Assembly (NCBI GenBank): GCA_023412655.1
Contig: JAEYNH010000025.1
Location: 1 to 25,761, forward strand
DNA length: 25,761 nucleotides
Source of the DNA: Pseudomonadota bacterium
GTDB taxonomy: Bacteria; Pseudomonadota; Alphaproteobacteria; Caulobacterales; Caulobacteraceae
Reading direction: 5' to 3'
Under the pieces are notes generated by a model, which saw only the letters and a program-made list of their open reading frames with translations, was not told the origin of the DNA and did not search any database. Shown in pieces: positions 14,060-20,959 of this stretch; the first letter of the stretch is position 1, and the number at the start of each line of letters is the position of its first letter. The translations under genes were made by a program, and so were the position numbers.

Positions 14060-14133
14060 GCACGCGCATCTTCGCGGCCGGGCGCCCAGGGGCTTTCACA
14101 CCTCCGCCCGACAATACGAACCCTCGCGAAGAG
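14029..14133 (+). promoter_or_regulatory. Candidate leuA attenuator with competing RNA helices
   Basis: Four pairings are visible. A: GGGGC 14029-14033 with GCCCC 14040-14044. B: an 11-bp perfect helix, 14040-14050 with 14083-14093 (GCCCCTGGGCG and its complement), followed by UUU. C: CGGGCG 14079-14084 with CGCCCG 14105-14110. D: TCTTCGCG 14069-14076 with CGCGAAGA 14125-14132, which covers the leuA Shine-Dalgarno GAAGAG (14128-14133). A competes with B, B competes with C, and the loop of B contains the left arm of D. A ribosome stalled at the CTT run leaves B free to form; one that reaches the stop codon masks the left arm of B. No long U-tract is present, so control may be translational. 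Confidence 0.6.
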
Positions 14134-14140
14134 CCCGACA

Positions 14141-15727
14141 ATGACCGCCGACGTATCCGCCCCCACCGCCGCCAGCGATTCTGGCCGCGACCGCGTCATC
14201 ATCTTCGACACCACCATGCGGGACGGCGAGCAGTCGCCCGGCGCGTCCATGTCGCTGGACGAGAAGCTGGAGCTCGCCAAGATCCTGGAGGACATGAAGG
14301 TCGACGTGATCGAGGCGGGTTTTCCGATCGCCTCGAACGGTGACTTCGAAGCCGTCCGTCAGATCTCGGAGATCATCACGGAAAGCACCGTCTGCGGCCT
14401 GGCCCGCGCCGGCGCCGCGGACATCGAGCGCTGCGCCGAGGCGGTGAAGCGCGCCAAGCGTGGCCGCATCCACACCTTCATCTCCACCAGCCCGGTCCAC
14501 ATGAAGTGGAAGCTGCAGATGGAGCCTGAGGCGGTGCTGGAGATGATCACCAAGTCGGTGACCCTGGCGCGCAACCTGTGCGGCGACGTGGAATGGTCCG
14601 CCGAGGACGCCACCCGCACGGAGCGCGATTTCCTGCTGCGCTGCGTCGAGGCGGCGATCAAGGCCGGCGCCGGCACCATCAACCTGCCCGACACAGTGGG
14701 CTACACCTATCCGTCCGAGTACGCCGAGCTGTTCCGGGACGTGATCGAGAACGTCCCCGGGGCTGACAAGGTGATCTTCTCCACCCACTGCCACAACGAC
14801 CTGGGGCTGGCGGTGGCCAATTCCATCGCCGGGGTGCAGGGCGGCGCGCGCCAGATCGAGTGCGCCATCAACGGCATCGGCGAGCGGGCCGGCAACGCGG
14901 CGCTGGAAGAGATCGTCATGGCCCTGCGGGTGCGCGGGGACCGGCTGCCCTATGCGACGGGCATCGAGCCTCAGCACATCACCCGGGCCAGCCGCTACGT
15001 CTCGGCCATCACCGGCTTCCCGGTGCAGTTCAACAAGGCCATCGTGGGCAAGAACGCCTTTGCCCACGAGAGCGGCATCCACCAGGACGGGATGCTGAAG
15101 AACGCCGAGACCTACGAGATCATGAAGCCCGAGGACGTGGGCCAGGTCGAATCCAACCTGGTCATGGGCAAGCACTCGGGACGCCACGCGTTCCGCGAGA
15201 AGCTGAAGGACCTGGGTTACGAGTTGGGCCAGAACGCCCTGAATGAGGCGTTCCAGCGGTTCAAGGACCTGGCCGACAAGAAGAAGCACGTCTTCGACGA
15301 CGACATCGTGGCCCTGGTGGACGACGCCCTGGCCAGCCAGGCGGACAAGATCCAGGTCAAGCACCTGCGCGTCATCGCCGGCACCGAGGGCCCGCAGGAG
15401 GCTTTCCTGACGGTGACCATCGAGGGCTCCGAGAAGTCGGCCAACGCTACGGGCGACGGTCCGGTGGATGCGGTGTTCAACGCCATCCACGAGGTCTATC
15501 CGCACGGTGCGGTCCTGCGCCTGTTCCAGGTTCATGCCGTCACCGAAGGCACGGACGCCCAGGCCCAGGTTTCGGTTCGCCTCGAGGAGGATGGCCACAT
15601 CGCCACGGGCCAGGCCGCGGACACCGACACCCTGACCGCCTCGGCCAAGGCCTATGTCAACGCGCTGAACAACCTCGTGGCGCGCAAGGAAAAGAGCGCT
15701 CCCGGCCGCATGGCCAGCGGGTTCTGA
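14141..15727 (+). CDS. leuA: 2-isopropylmalate synthase LeuA
   Basis: LeuA condenses acetyl-CoA with 2-oxoisovalerate to 2-isopropylmalate, the committed step of leucine synthesis in the cytoplasm. The 528-residue protein shows the TIM-barrel motif DTTMRDGEQSPG (23-34, with Arg27 and Asp28 at the active site), the metal-binding HCHNDLGLAVAN (216-227) and GERAGN (247-252), a linker with HESGIHQDG, and a C-terminal LeuA dimer domain (about 395-525) that binds leucine for feedback inhibition. The start has GAAGAG seven bases upstream. A leucine-codon leader peptide and competing RNA helices precede it, so both expression and activity are probably leucine-controlled. Its only same-strand follower nearby is the EamA gene, 40 bp downstream. 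Confidence 0.97.
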   Translation: MTADVSAPTAASDSGRDRVIIFDTTMRDGEQSPGASMSLDEKLELAKILEDMKVDVIEAGFPIASNGDFEAVRQISEIITESTVCGLARAGAADIERCAEAVKRAKRGRIHTFISTSPVHMKWKLQMEPEAVLEMITKSVTLARNLCGDVEWSAEDATRTERDFLLRCVEAAIKAGAGTINLPDTVGYTYPSEYAELFRDVIENVPGADKVIFSTHCHNDLGLAVANSIAGVQGGARQIECAINGIGERAGNAALEEIVMALRVRGDRLPYATGIEPQHITRASRYVSAITGFPVQFNKAIVGKNAFAHESGIHQDGMLKNAETYEIMKPEDVGQVESNLVMGKHSGRHAFREKLKDLGYELGQNALNEAFQRFKDLADKKKHVFDDDIVALVDDALASQADKIQVKHLRVIAGTEGPQEAFLTVTIEGSEKSANATGDGPVDAVFNAIHEVYPHGAVLRLFQVHAVTEGTDAQAQVSVRLEEDGHIATGQAADTDTLTASAKAYVNALNNLVARKEKSAPGRMASGF

Positions 15728-15734
15728 GGCTTTA

Positions 15735-15759
15735 AGGCCCTCCCGACGGCGGAGGGCCT
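15735..15759 (+). terminator. Strong hairpin between leuA and the EamA gene
   Basis: AGGCCCTCC (15735-15743) and GGAGGGCCT (15751-15759) form a perfect 9-bp stem with a seven-base loop, beginning eight bases after the leuA stop. There is no U-tract, so it may be a weak terminator, an mRNA-end stabiliser or a processing site. It ends eight bases before the next ATG and could hide that gene's ribosome-binding region. Confidence 0.4.
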
Positions 15760-15767
15760 GCCGCCGG

Positions 15768-16649
15768 ATGCTCTGGATACTGCTGACTCTCGCCGCCGCG
15801 CCGCTGCAGGTCGCGCGGAACGCGGCCCAACGCGGGCTGGTCGGGGACGCTGGCCCGTGGGGGGCGACCCTGGTCCGCTTCCTGTTCGGCCTGCCGTTCT
15901 CGATCCTGATCTTCGTCGTCGTCGCGGCCTTGACGCCGGACGCCGCGCCGCACGCTTCGCTGCTATTCTGGGTGGGGGCGGTGGTGGGGGCGATCAGCCA
16001 GGTGGCCGGCACCGGCTTTCTGCTCATGGCCATGCATCGTGCGGGGTTCGCCGTCGCCACCGTGCTGCAGCAGTCCTCGCTGCCGCTCGCGGCGGTGATG
16101 GGATGGCTGGTGCTCGGCGATCGCCTATCGTCGCAGTCCTGGATCGGCATCGGCGTGGCCACGGCCAGCTTGGCGATCCTCTCCTGGCCCCGGCGGGACG
16201 AGGCCCGGAATGGGCTGACCGGCGGGATGCTGGGGCTGGCCGCAGGCGCCGCCTTCGCTGTGGCGTTCAACGGCTATCGTCAGGCTGGCCTCGCCCTTGA
16301 TCCGGGGCATCCGATCTATTCCGCGACAGCGGCGCTGGTGATCGCCCAGCTGATGCAAAGCCTTGCCCTCGGGGCGCTGCTCGCCGTCACCCGGCCCCAG
16401 GCGATCGGCGCCGTGCTCCGCTCATGGCGCCACTCCATGGGCGCGGGATTCTTCGGCTCGGCCGCCTCGGCCTGCTGGTTCGGGGCCCTGGCGCTGGCGC
16501 CGGCCGGGCCGGTCCGCGCCGTCGCCCTGATCGAGACGCCGATCGCCGCCGCGGTCGGACGCCGGCTGTTCCGCGAGCGGCTCGGCCTGCGGCAACTGGC
16601 GGGCGGCGTTCTGGCGACCTTTGGCGTGGCCTTGACCGCCCTCGGATGA
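15768..16649 (+). CDS. EamA/DMT-family transporter
   Basis: This 293-residue inner-membrane protein has about ten hydrophobic helices in two EamA-like halves. The first includes VGAISQVAGTGFLLMAMHRAGFAVATVL with WLVLGDRLSS after it. The second ends PVRAVALIETPIAAAVGRRLF and ends with a final helix GGVLATFGVALTALG. The drug/metabolite transporter superfamily exports amino acids, metabolites or drugs; the substrate here is unknown. Its place just after leuA makes branched-chain amino acid or metabolite export an attractive guess, but no more. The ATG at 15768 lies 40 bp after leuA, with a strong hairpin between them and no clear ribosome-binding site. Confidence 0.88.
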   Translation: MLWILLTLAAAPLQVARNAAQRGLVGDAGPWGATLVRFLFGLPFSILIFVVVAALTPDAAPHASLLFWVGAVVGAISQVAGTGFLLMAMHRAGFAVATVLQQSSLPLAAVMGWLVLGDRLSSQSWIGIGVATASLAILSWPRRDEARNGLTGGMLGLAAGAAFAVAFNGYRQAGLALDPGHPIYSATAALVIAQLMQSLALGALLAVTRPQAIGAVLRSWRHSMGAGFFGSAASACWFGALALAPAGPVRAVALIETPIAAAVGRRLFRERLGLRQLAGGVLATFGVALTALG

Positions 16650-16665
16650 GCGTATCCATGGCGGC

Positions 16666-17664
16666 ATGATCGACCGCCGCACCATGCTGATCGCCGCCGG
16701 CGTCAGCGCCGCCTCTACCCTGGCCACGCCCGGGCTCGCCCGCGCTGGGGCCCGTTGGGAAAGGCGGGCCGACGTCCCGTGGACCGTTCAGGAAGTCTAT
16801 GGAACCGCCCTTGGAGATCGTGTTGTGATCGCCGGCGGGATGTCGCCCGGCGCGGGCGGGCTCGGCGGCGGCATCAATCCGCAGGACCGAACCGGCCTCT
16901 ATGACCCCGCCGCCGATCTGTGGATCGAGGGGCCGAAGCTGCCCTTCGCCCGCCACCATCCGGTGCTCGCCGCGGCGGGTAACAAGGTCTATGCCTTCGG
17001 CGGCTTTCGGGTCAGCCCTGAGGGCGGCTGGGTGGCTATCCCCGATGCCCTGGTGCTCGAGGGCGAGGCGTGGCGGCCGGTGGCGCCCATGCCGAAGCTG
17101 CAGTGTGAAACCGTGGCGGTGACCCTCGGCGATCGGATACACATCGCCTCCGGCCGGGCTCCGAAGGGCGCAAGCAATCGCGAGTGGACTGACCAGGGTG
17201 ACATCGACCTGCATCAGGTCTTCGATCCGGCGACGAACACCTGGACCACGGCCGCCCCGTGTCCGCAGGCCCGCAACAGCGCCACGGGTGCGGTGATCGA
17301 CGGGCTGTTCTACCTGGCCGGCGGACGGCGCGTGGGCGAGGGCAATTCGGACCGCCTGGACCGCTATGATCCTGAGACCGACCGCTGGGAGACCCTGCGG
17401 TCGATGCCTAGGGCCTCTGGCGGCTTGGCGGGCGCCGCCCTGGGCGGCCGGCTCTATGTGTTCGGGGGCGAGCTTCCGGGCGTCATCCCAGAGACCTGGT
17501 CCTACGATCCCAGGAGCGATAAGTGGCGGCCGGAGCCGGCGATGCGGACGCCCCGCCACGGCCTCGCCGCGGCCGAGATCGGCGGACGCATCTACGCCGT
17601 GGGCGGCGGGGCCAAAGCCTCCGGCGGCCAGGTTACGTCTGTCGTCGAGGCGCTGGTACCGTAG
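16666..17664 (+). CDS. Exported kelch-repeat protein
   Basis: This 332-residue protein has an N-terminal export signal beginning MIDRRTMLIA and ending LARA at about residue 27. The paired arginines (4-5) suggest Tat export, though the motif is loose. The rest is about six kelch repeats of about 50 residues. Each has a GG pair after a hydrophobic strand (VVIAGG, VYAFGG, FYLAGG, LYVFGG, IYAVGG) and a YDP...W segment, giving a beta-propeller. Such propellers bind ligands or proteins in the periplasm; some relate to galactose oxidase or N-acetylneuraminate epimerase, but the catalytic residues of those enzymes cannot be confirmed. It follows the EamA stop by 16 bp. No Shine-Dalgarno is evident. 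Confidence 0.87.
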   Translation: MIDRRTMLIAAGVSAASTLATPGLARAGARWERRADVPWTVQEVYGTALGDRVVIAGGMSPGAGGLGGGINPQDRTGLYDPAADLWIEGPKLPFARHHPVLAAAGNKVYAFGGFRVSPEGGWVAIPDALVLEGEAWRPVAPMPKLQCETVAVTLGDRIHIASGRAPKGASNREWTDQGDIDLHQVFDPATNTWTTAAPCPQARNSATGAVIDGLFYLAGGRRVGEGNSDRLDRYDPETDRWETLRSMPRASGGLAGAALGGRLYVFGGELPGVIPETWSYDPRSDKWRPEPAMRTPRHGLAAAEIGGRIYAVGGGAKASGGQVTSVVEALVP

Positions 17665-17690
17665 TTCGCCAGATCGGCTAAGCTCCCGGC

Positions 17691-18173
17691 ATGATCCGCT
17701 CGGCTGCCCTTTCCGCGTTCGCGCTCTTCGTTCCGGCGCTGGCCCAGGCCCAGGCCCTGACCGTCGTGAACGGCGAGCGGTCGCGGATCTTCACCGCCGC
17801 CGAGATCAACGCCCTGCCGCACGAGACGGTGCGCGTCACCTTCCATGGCGCCGCGCACATTTACGAAGGCGTGCCGCTGGGGCGGCTGCTCGCCGATGTG
17901 GGCGCGCCAAGCGGAGAATCCATGCGCGGCAAGGCGCTCACCCTCGCCCTGCGGGCGAGCGCCAGCGACGGCTATCATGTGGTGCTCAGCCTGGCGGAGA
18001 CCGATCCAGCGATGCGCCGCGCCCGTGTCATCGTCGCCGACCGCGAGGCGGGGGCGCCTCTTTCGCGGGAGGTCGGCCCCCTGCGGTTGGTGGTGGAGGG
18101 CGACCTGAAGCCGGCGCGCTCGGTGCGGCAACTGGAGCGGCTGGAGATCCTCGATCTGGCGACGCCGAAGTGA
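17691..18173 (+). CDS. Periplasmic molybdopterin-oxidoreductase-like domain protein
   Basis: This 160-residue protein has a clear signal peptide (1 to about 21, ending ALAQAQA). Its mature part resembles the sulfite-oxidase-type molybdopterin-binding fold seen in small periplasmic proteins: FTAAEINALPHETVRVTF, then YEGVPLGRLLADVGAP, ending GPLRLVVEGDLKPARSVRQLERLEIL. It lacks the cysteine that binds molybdenum in true sulfite oxidases, so it is probably not a full enzyme. Its stop overlaps the modA GTG start (GTGA), which ties it to molybdate uptake; a role in binding or sensing a molybdenum compound is inferred. It lies 26 bp after the kelch gene. Confidence 0.72.
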   Translation: MIRSAALSAFALFVPALAQAQALTVVNGERSRIFTAAEINALPHETVRVTFHGAAHIYEGVPLGRLLADVGAPSGESMRGKALTLALRASASDGYHVVLSLAETDPAMRRARVIVADREAGAPLSREVGPLRLVVEGDLKPARSVRQLERLEILDLATPK

Positions 18174-18937
18174 GGCGCCTCCGTCTGCTGGCTCTTGCGC
18201 TCGTCCTGCCCGCCCCTGGGGTCGCCTCTGGGATCGCCCCTGGGACCGCCCATGCGGCGGCGGTGCAGGTGGCTGTGGCCGCCAACTTCACCGAACCAGC
18301 CCGGGAGCTCGCCGAGCGGTTTCAGCGGAGCACCGGTCACAAGGCTGTCCTCACCTTCGGTTCGTCCGGCCAGTTCGCCGCCCAGATCGCCAACGGGGCG
18401 CCGTTCGAGGTCTTCCTGTCGGCCGACGTCGAGCGGCCGCAGAAGCTGGAGGCGGACGGCTTCGCCGTTCCTGGTTCGCGCTTCACCTACGCCACCGGCC
18501 GGCTGGTGCTGTGGAGCCGGGATCCCAGGCGGGTGGACAGGCGTGGCCAGGTCCTTTCCGGCGGAGGTTTCGACAAGCTGGCCGTCGCCGACCCCAAGGT
18601 CGCGCCCTATGGGCTAGCCGCCGTCGAGACCCTACGCGGCCTGGGCCTCTATGACCGCCTGCGGCCGCGGCTGGTGCAGGGCTCGTCCATTACCCAGACC
18701 TATCAGTTCGTCAGTACGGGGGCTGCCGAGCTGGGTTTCGTCGCCCTCTCCCAGGCGGTGGCGCAGAAGGGCGGGTCCCGCTGGCTCGTGCCGGCCAGCC
18801 TGCACAGTCCGATCGAGCAGCAGGCGGTGGTGCTCAAGATCGGCGCCCGCAATCCCGCCGCGACGGCGTTCGCCGGCTATCTGAAGTCTCCCGATGCCAG
18901 GGCCGTGATCCGCAAGTACGGTTATGAGGTGAAGTGA
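18170..18937 (+). CDS. modA: Molybdate ABC transporter substrate-binding protein ModA
   Basis: This 255-residue periplasmic protein captures molybdate (or tungstate) for ABC import. After a signal peptide (1 to about 28, ending AHA) come the family landmarks VAVAANFTEPARELAERF, FGSSGQFAAQIANGAPFEVFLSAD and KLEADGF, with later GSSITQTYQFVSTGAAELGFVA and a KSPDARAVIRKYGYE ending. The Ala-Asn-Phe-Thr form of the first binding segment is that of one ModA subgroup found in other proteobacteria. The start is GTG 18170, overlapping the stop of the preceding gene as GTGA, and its own stop overlaps modB in the same way, so the three are translationally coupled. Confidence 0.93.
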   Translation: MRRLRLLALALVLPAPGVASGIAPGTAHAAAVQVAVAANFTEPARELAERFQRSTGHKAVLTFGSSGQFAAQIANGAPFEVFLSADVERPQKLEADGFAVPGSRFTYATGRLVLWSRDPRRVDRRGQVLSGGGFDKLAVADPKVAPYGLAAVETLRGLGLYDRLRPRLVQGSSITQTYQFVSTGAAELGFVALSQAVAQKGGSRWLVPASLHSPIEQQAVVLKIGARNPAATAFAGYLKSPDARAVIRKYGYEVK

Positions 18938-19614
18938 GCAGCCTCGTCCCCATCCTCTGGCTGACGGTCAAGCTCGCCACCGTCACCACCCTGATCCTGC
19001 TTGTGGTGGGCACGCCGCTGGCCTGGTGGCTGGCGCGGAGCCGCGCATGGTGGGGCGAGGCGGTCGGCGCCCTGGTGGCGCTCCCGGTGGTGCTGCCGCC
19101 GACCGTGCTGGGCTTCTACCTGTTGATCGCCCTCGGGCCGGACAGCCCGCTGATGGCGCCGCTGCAGGCGCTGGGCGTGCGCACCCTGGCCTTCACCTTC
19201 ACCGGCCTGGTGATCGGCTCGGTGGTCTATTCCCTGCCGTTCGCGGTCCAGCCGCTGCGGAACGCCTTCCGGGCCATCAGCCGCGACCACCTGGACGCCG
19301 CGGCCACCCTGGGGGCGCCCGGCTGGCAGACCTTCCGGCGGGTCGCCCTGCCGCTCGCCGCGCCCGGCTATGCGGTGGCCGCGGTGCTCAGCTTCGCCCA
19401 CACGGTGGGCGAGTTCGGCGTGGTGCTGATGATCGGTGGGGGCATCCCCGGCCGAACCGAGGTGGTCTCGATCGAGATCTGGCGGCTGGTGGAGGCTCTG
19501 GAATGGGACCGAGCTCACGCCCTCTCGGCGGTCCTGGTGGTCTTCGGTTTCCTAGTGGTGCTGTCCCTGCTCCTCTTGGACCGGCGGATTTCGCGGGCCG
19601 CCGACGAGGGTTGA
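18934..19614 (+). CDS. modB: Molybdate ABC transporter permease ModB
   Basis: This 226-residue inner-membrane protein is the channel subunit of the molybdate importer. It has about five to six membrane helices. Family features are LPVVLPPTVLGFYLL (about 50-64), the coupling-loop region DHLDAAATLGAPGWQTFRRV that would contact the ATPase, and FAHTVGEFGVVLMIGG. It starts at GTG 18934, overlapping the modA stop (GTGA). The usual third gene, modC for the ATPase, is not downstream: a 248-bp spacer is followed by mreB on the same strand. The coupling segment looks intact, so a ModC from elsewhere in the genome is presumably used. Confidence 0.93.
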   Translation: MSSLVPILWLTVKLATVTTLILLVVGTPLAWWLARSRAWWGEAVGALVALPVVLPPTVLGFYLLIALGPDSPLMAPLQALGVRTLAFTFTGLVIGSVVYSLPFAVQPLRNAFRAISRDHLDAAATLGAPGWQTFRRVALPLAAPGYAVAAVLSFAHTVGEFGVVLMIGGGIPGRTEVVSIEIWRLVEALEWDRAHALSAVLVVFGFLVVLSLLLLDRRISRAADEG

Positions 19615-19774
19615 AGCGGCGCCGGGCGGCTAGTCCGGATTCATGGCGTGGTTAAGGCGAAACCGCCTCTGTGGAACTCGCGCGCGGCGCGAAAGCGCAC
19701 ACCGCTCTTTAAGCCTTGAAATGGTAAAAGGGGCAGGGCAGAGGGGACGTGAAGCCTGCCAGTACAGAACGCAG

Positions 19775-19805
19775 CGACTCGACGCATGGTGCTACGCGTC
19801 AGTCG
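19775..19805 (+). other. Hairpin in the mreB leader region
   Basis: CGACT (19775-19779), a single bulged C, GACGC (19781-19785), a ten-base loop, then GCGTC (19796-19800) and AGTCG (19801-19805) give a ten-pair stem. It lies 58 bp before the mreB ATG in an otherwise featureless 248-bp spacer (19615-19862). It is either an RNA structure in the mreB 5' untranslated region or a protein-binding dyad. The left arm contains a GANTC site (19776-19780). No clear promoter was found in this spacer. Confidence 0.4.
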
Positions 19806-19862
19806 GGCCGCGAGCGGACGTCTGGCGCGCAAACCCCAAGCCCCCATCCACCAGGGCCCTGC

Positions 19863-20906
19863 ATGATCTCATCCCTCTTCGGCGCGATCTCCAACGACAT
19901 CGCCATCGACCTCGGAACCGCCAACACGCTCATCTACATGAAGGGCAAGGGGATCGTCCTGAACGAGCCCTCGGTGGTCGCGCTCCGGAACGTCGGCGGC
20001 CGCAAAGTGGTCCACGCGGTGGGCATCGAGGCCAAGCAGATGCTGGGCCGTACGCCCGGCCACATGGAAGCCATCCGCCCGATGCGGGACGGGGTCATCG
20101 CTGACTTTGAAGTCGCCGAGGAGATGATCAAGTACTTCATCCGCAAGGTTCACAACCGGAAGGGCTTCGTGAACCCGAAGGTGATCGTGTGCGTGCCCTC
20201 CGGCGCCACCGCCGTGGAACGCCGGGCCATCAACGACAGCTGCCTCAACGCCGGCGGCCGGCGGGTGGGCCTGATCGACGAGCCAATGGCCGCCGCCATA
20301 GGGGCTGGCCTGCCGATCCACGAGCCCACCGGCTCGATGGTGGTCGACATCGGCGGCGGGACCACCGAGGTGGCCGTCCTCTCGCTCTCCGGCATCGTCT
20401 ATTCGCGTTCGGTGCGCGTCGGCGGCGACAAGATGGACGAGGCGATCATCAGCTACATGCGCCGCAACCATAACCTGCTGATCGGCGAGACCACGGCCGA
20501 GCGGATCAAGAAGGAGATCGGCACCGCGCGGGCTCCGGCCGACGGCGAAGGTCTGTCCATCGAAGTGAAGGGCCGCGACCTGATGCAGGGCGTGCCGCGC
20601 GAAGTGCGGATCAGCGAGAAGCAGGCGTCGGACGCCCTGTCCGAGCCGGTCGGCCAGATCGTCGACGCGGTGAAGATGGCCTTGGAGGCCACGCCGCCCG
20701 AGCTGGCCTCGGACATCGCCGACAAGGGTATCATGCTCACCGGCGGCGGCGCGCTGCTGCGGGGCCTGGACGCCGAAATCCGCGATCACACCGGCCTGCC
20801 AGTGACGGTGGCCGACGATCCGCTGTCTTGCGTCGCCCTGGGCTGCGGCAAAGTGCTCGAGCATCCGAAGTGGATGAAGGGCGTGCTTGAGTCGACCCTG
20901 GCGTAG
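19863..20906 (+). CDS. mreB: Rod-shape determining actin homologue MreB
   Basis: MreB forms membrane-associated filaments that steer the elongasome during rod-shaped growth. The 347-residue length is exactly that usual for the family. The actin-fold ATP site is visible as IDLGTANT (15-22), VIVCVPSGATAVERRA, VVDIGGGTTEVAVLS and, near the end, IMLTGGGALLRGLD. The short hydrophobic N-terminus MISSLFGAIS fits the start at ATG 19863, with AGGG six bases upstream. The open frame continues upstream to 19749 but has no family sequence. It is the first gene of the elongation operon; mreC follows after 53 bp. Expression probably starts in the 248-bp spacer before it, which also holds two GANTC sites. 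Confidence 0.97.
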   Translation: MISSLFGAISNDIAIDLGTANTLIYMKGKGIVLNEPSVVALRNVGGRKVVHAVGIEAKQMLGRTPGHMEAIRPMRDGVIADFEVAEEMIKYFIRKVHNRKGFVNPKVIVCVPSGATAVERRAINDSCLNAGGRRVGLIDEPMAAAIGAGLPIHEPTGSMVVDIGGGTTEVAVLSLSGIVYSRSVRVGGDKMDEAIISYMRRNHNLLIGETTAERIKKEIGTARAPADGEGLSIEVKGRDLMQGVPREVRISEKQASDALSEPVGQIVDAVKMALEATPPELASDIADKGIMLTGGGALLRGLDAEIRDHTGLPVTVADDPLSCVALGCGKVLEHPKWMKGVLESTLA

Positions 20907-20959
20907 GATCGCCGCCAGATCACAGAGCGGCCGGGCCGTTGTTGGGGGCGTGAACGTCG

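Noticed and set aside
14096..16270. A 724-codon minus-strand open frame across leuA and the EamA gene.
   Set aside because: It is the mirror of two well-identified genes in GC-rich DNA; its composition (His, Gly, Val, Asp rich) is that of an antisense shadow.
16801..16824. GGAAC-N16-GTT in the kelch gene.
   Set aside because: It lies inside coding sequence with no gene start downstream; it is expected by chance.
19652..19712. Two TTAA half-sites (19652-19655 and 19709-19712) as a CtrA box before mreB.
   Set aside because: CtrA boxes need TTAA-N7-TTAA; these are more than 50 bases apart.
19749..19862. An N-terminal extension of mreB by 38 codons.
   Set aside because: The frame is open but unrelated to MreB; starting at 19863 gives the exact family length and N-terminus, and the extension spans the hairpin at 19775-19805.
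19615..19862. A remnant of modC after modB.
   Set aside because: No Walker A or ABC signature can be read in any frame of the spacer.
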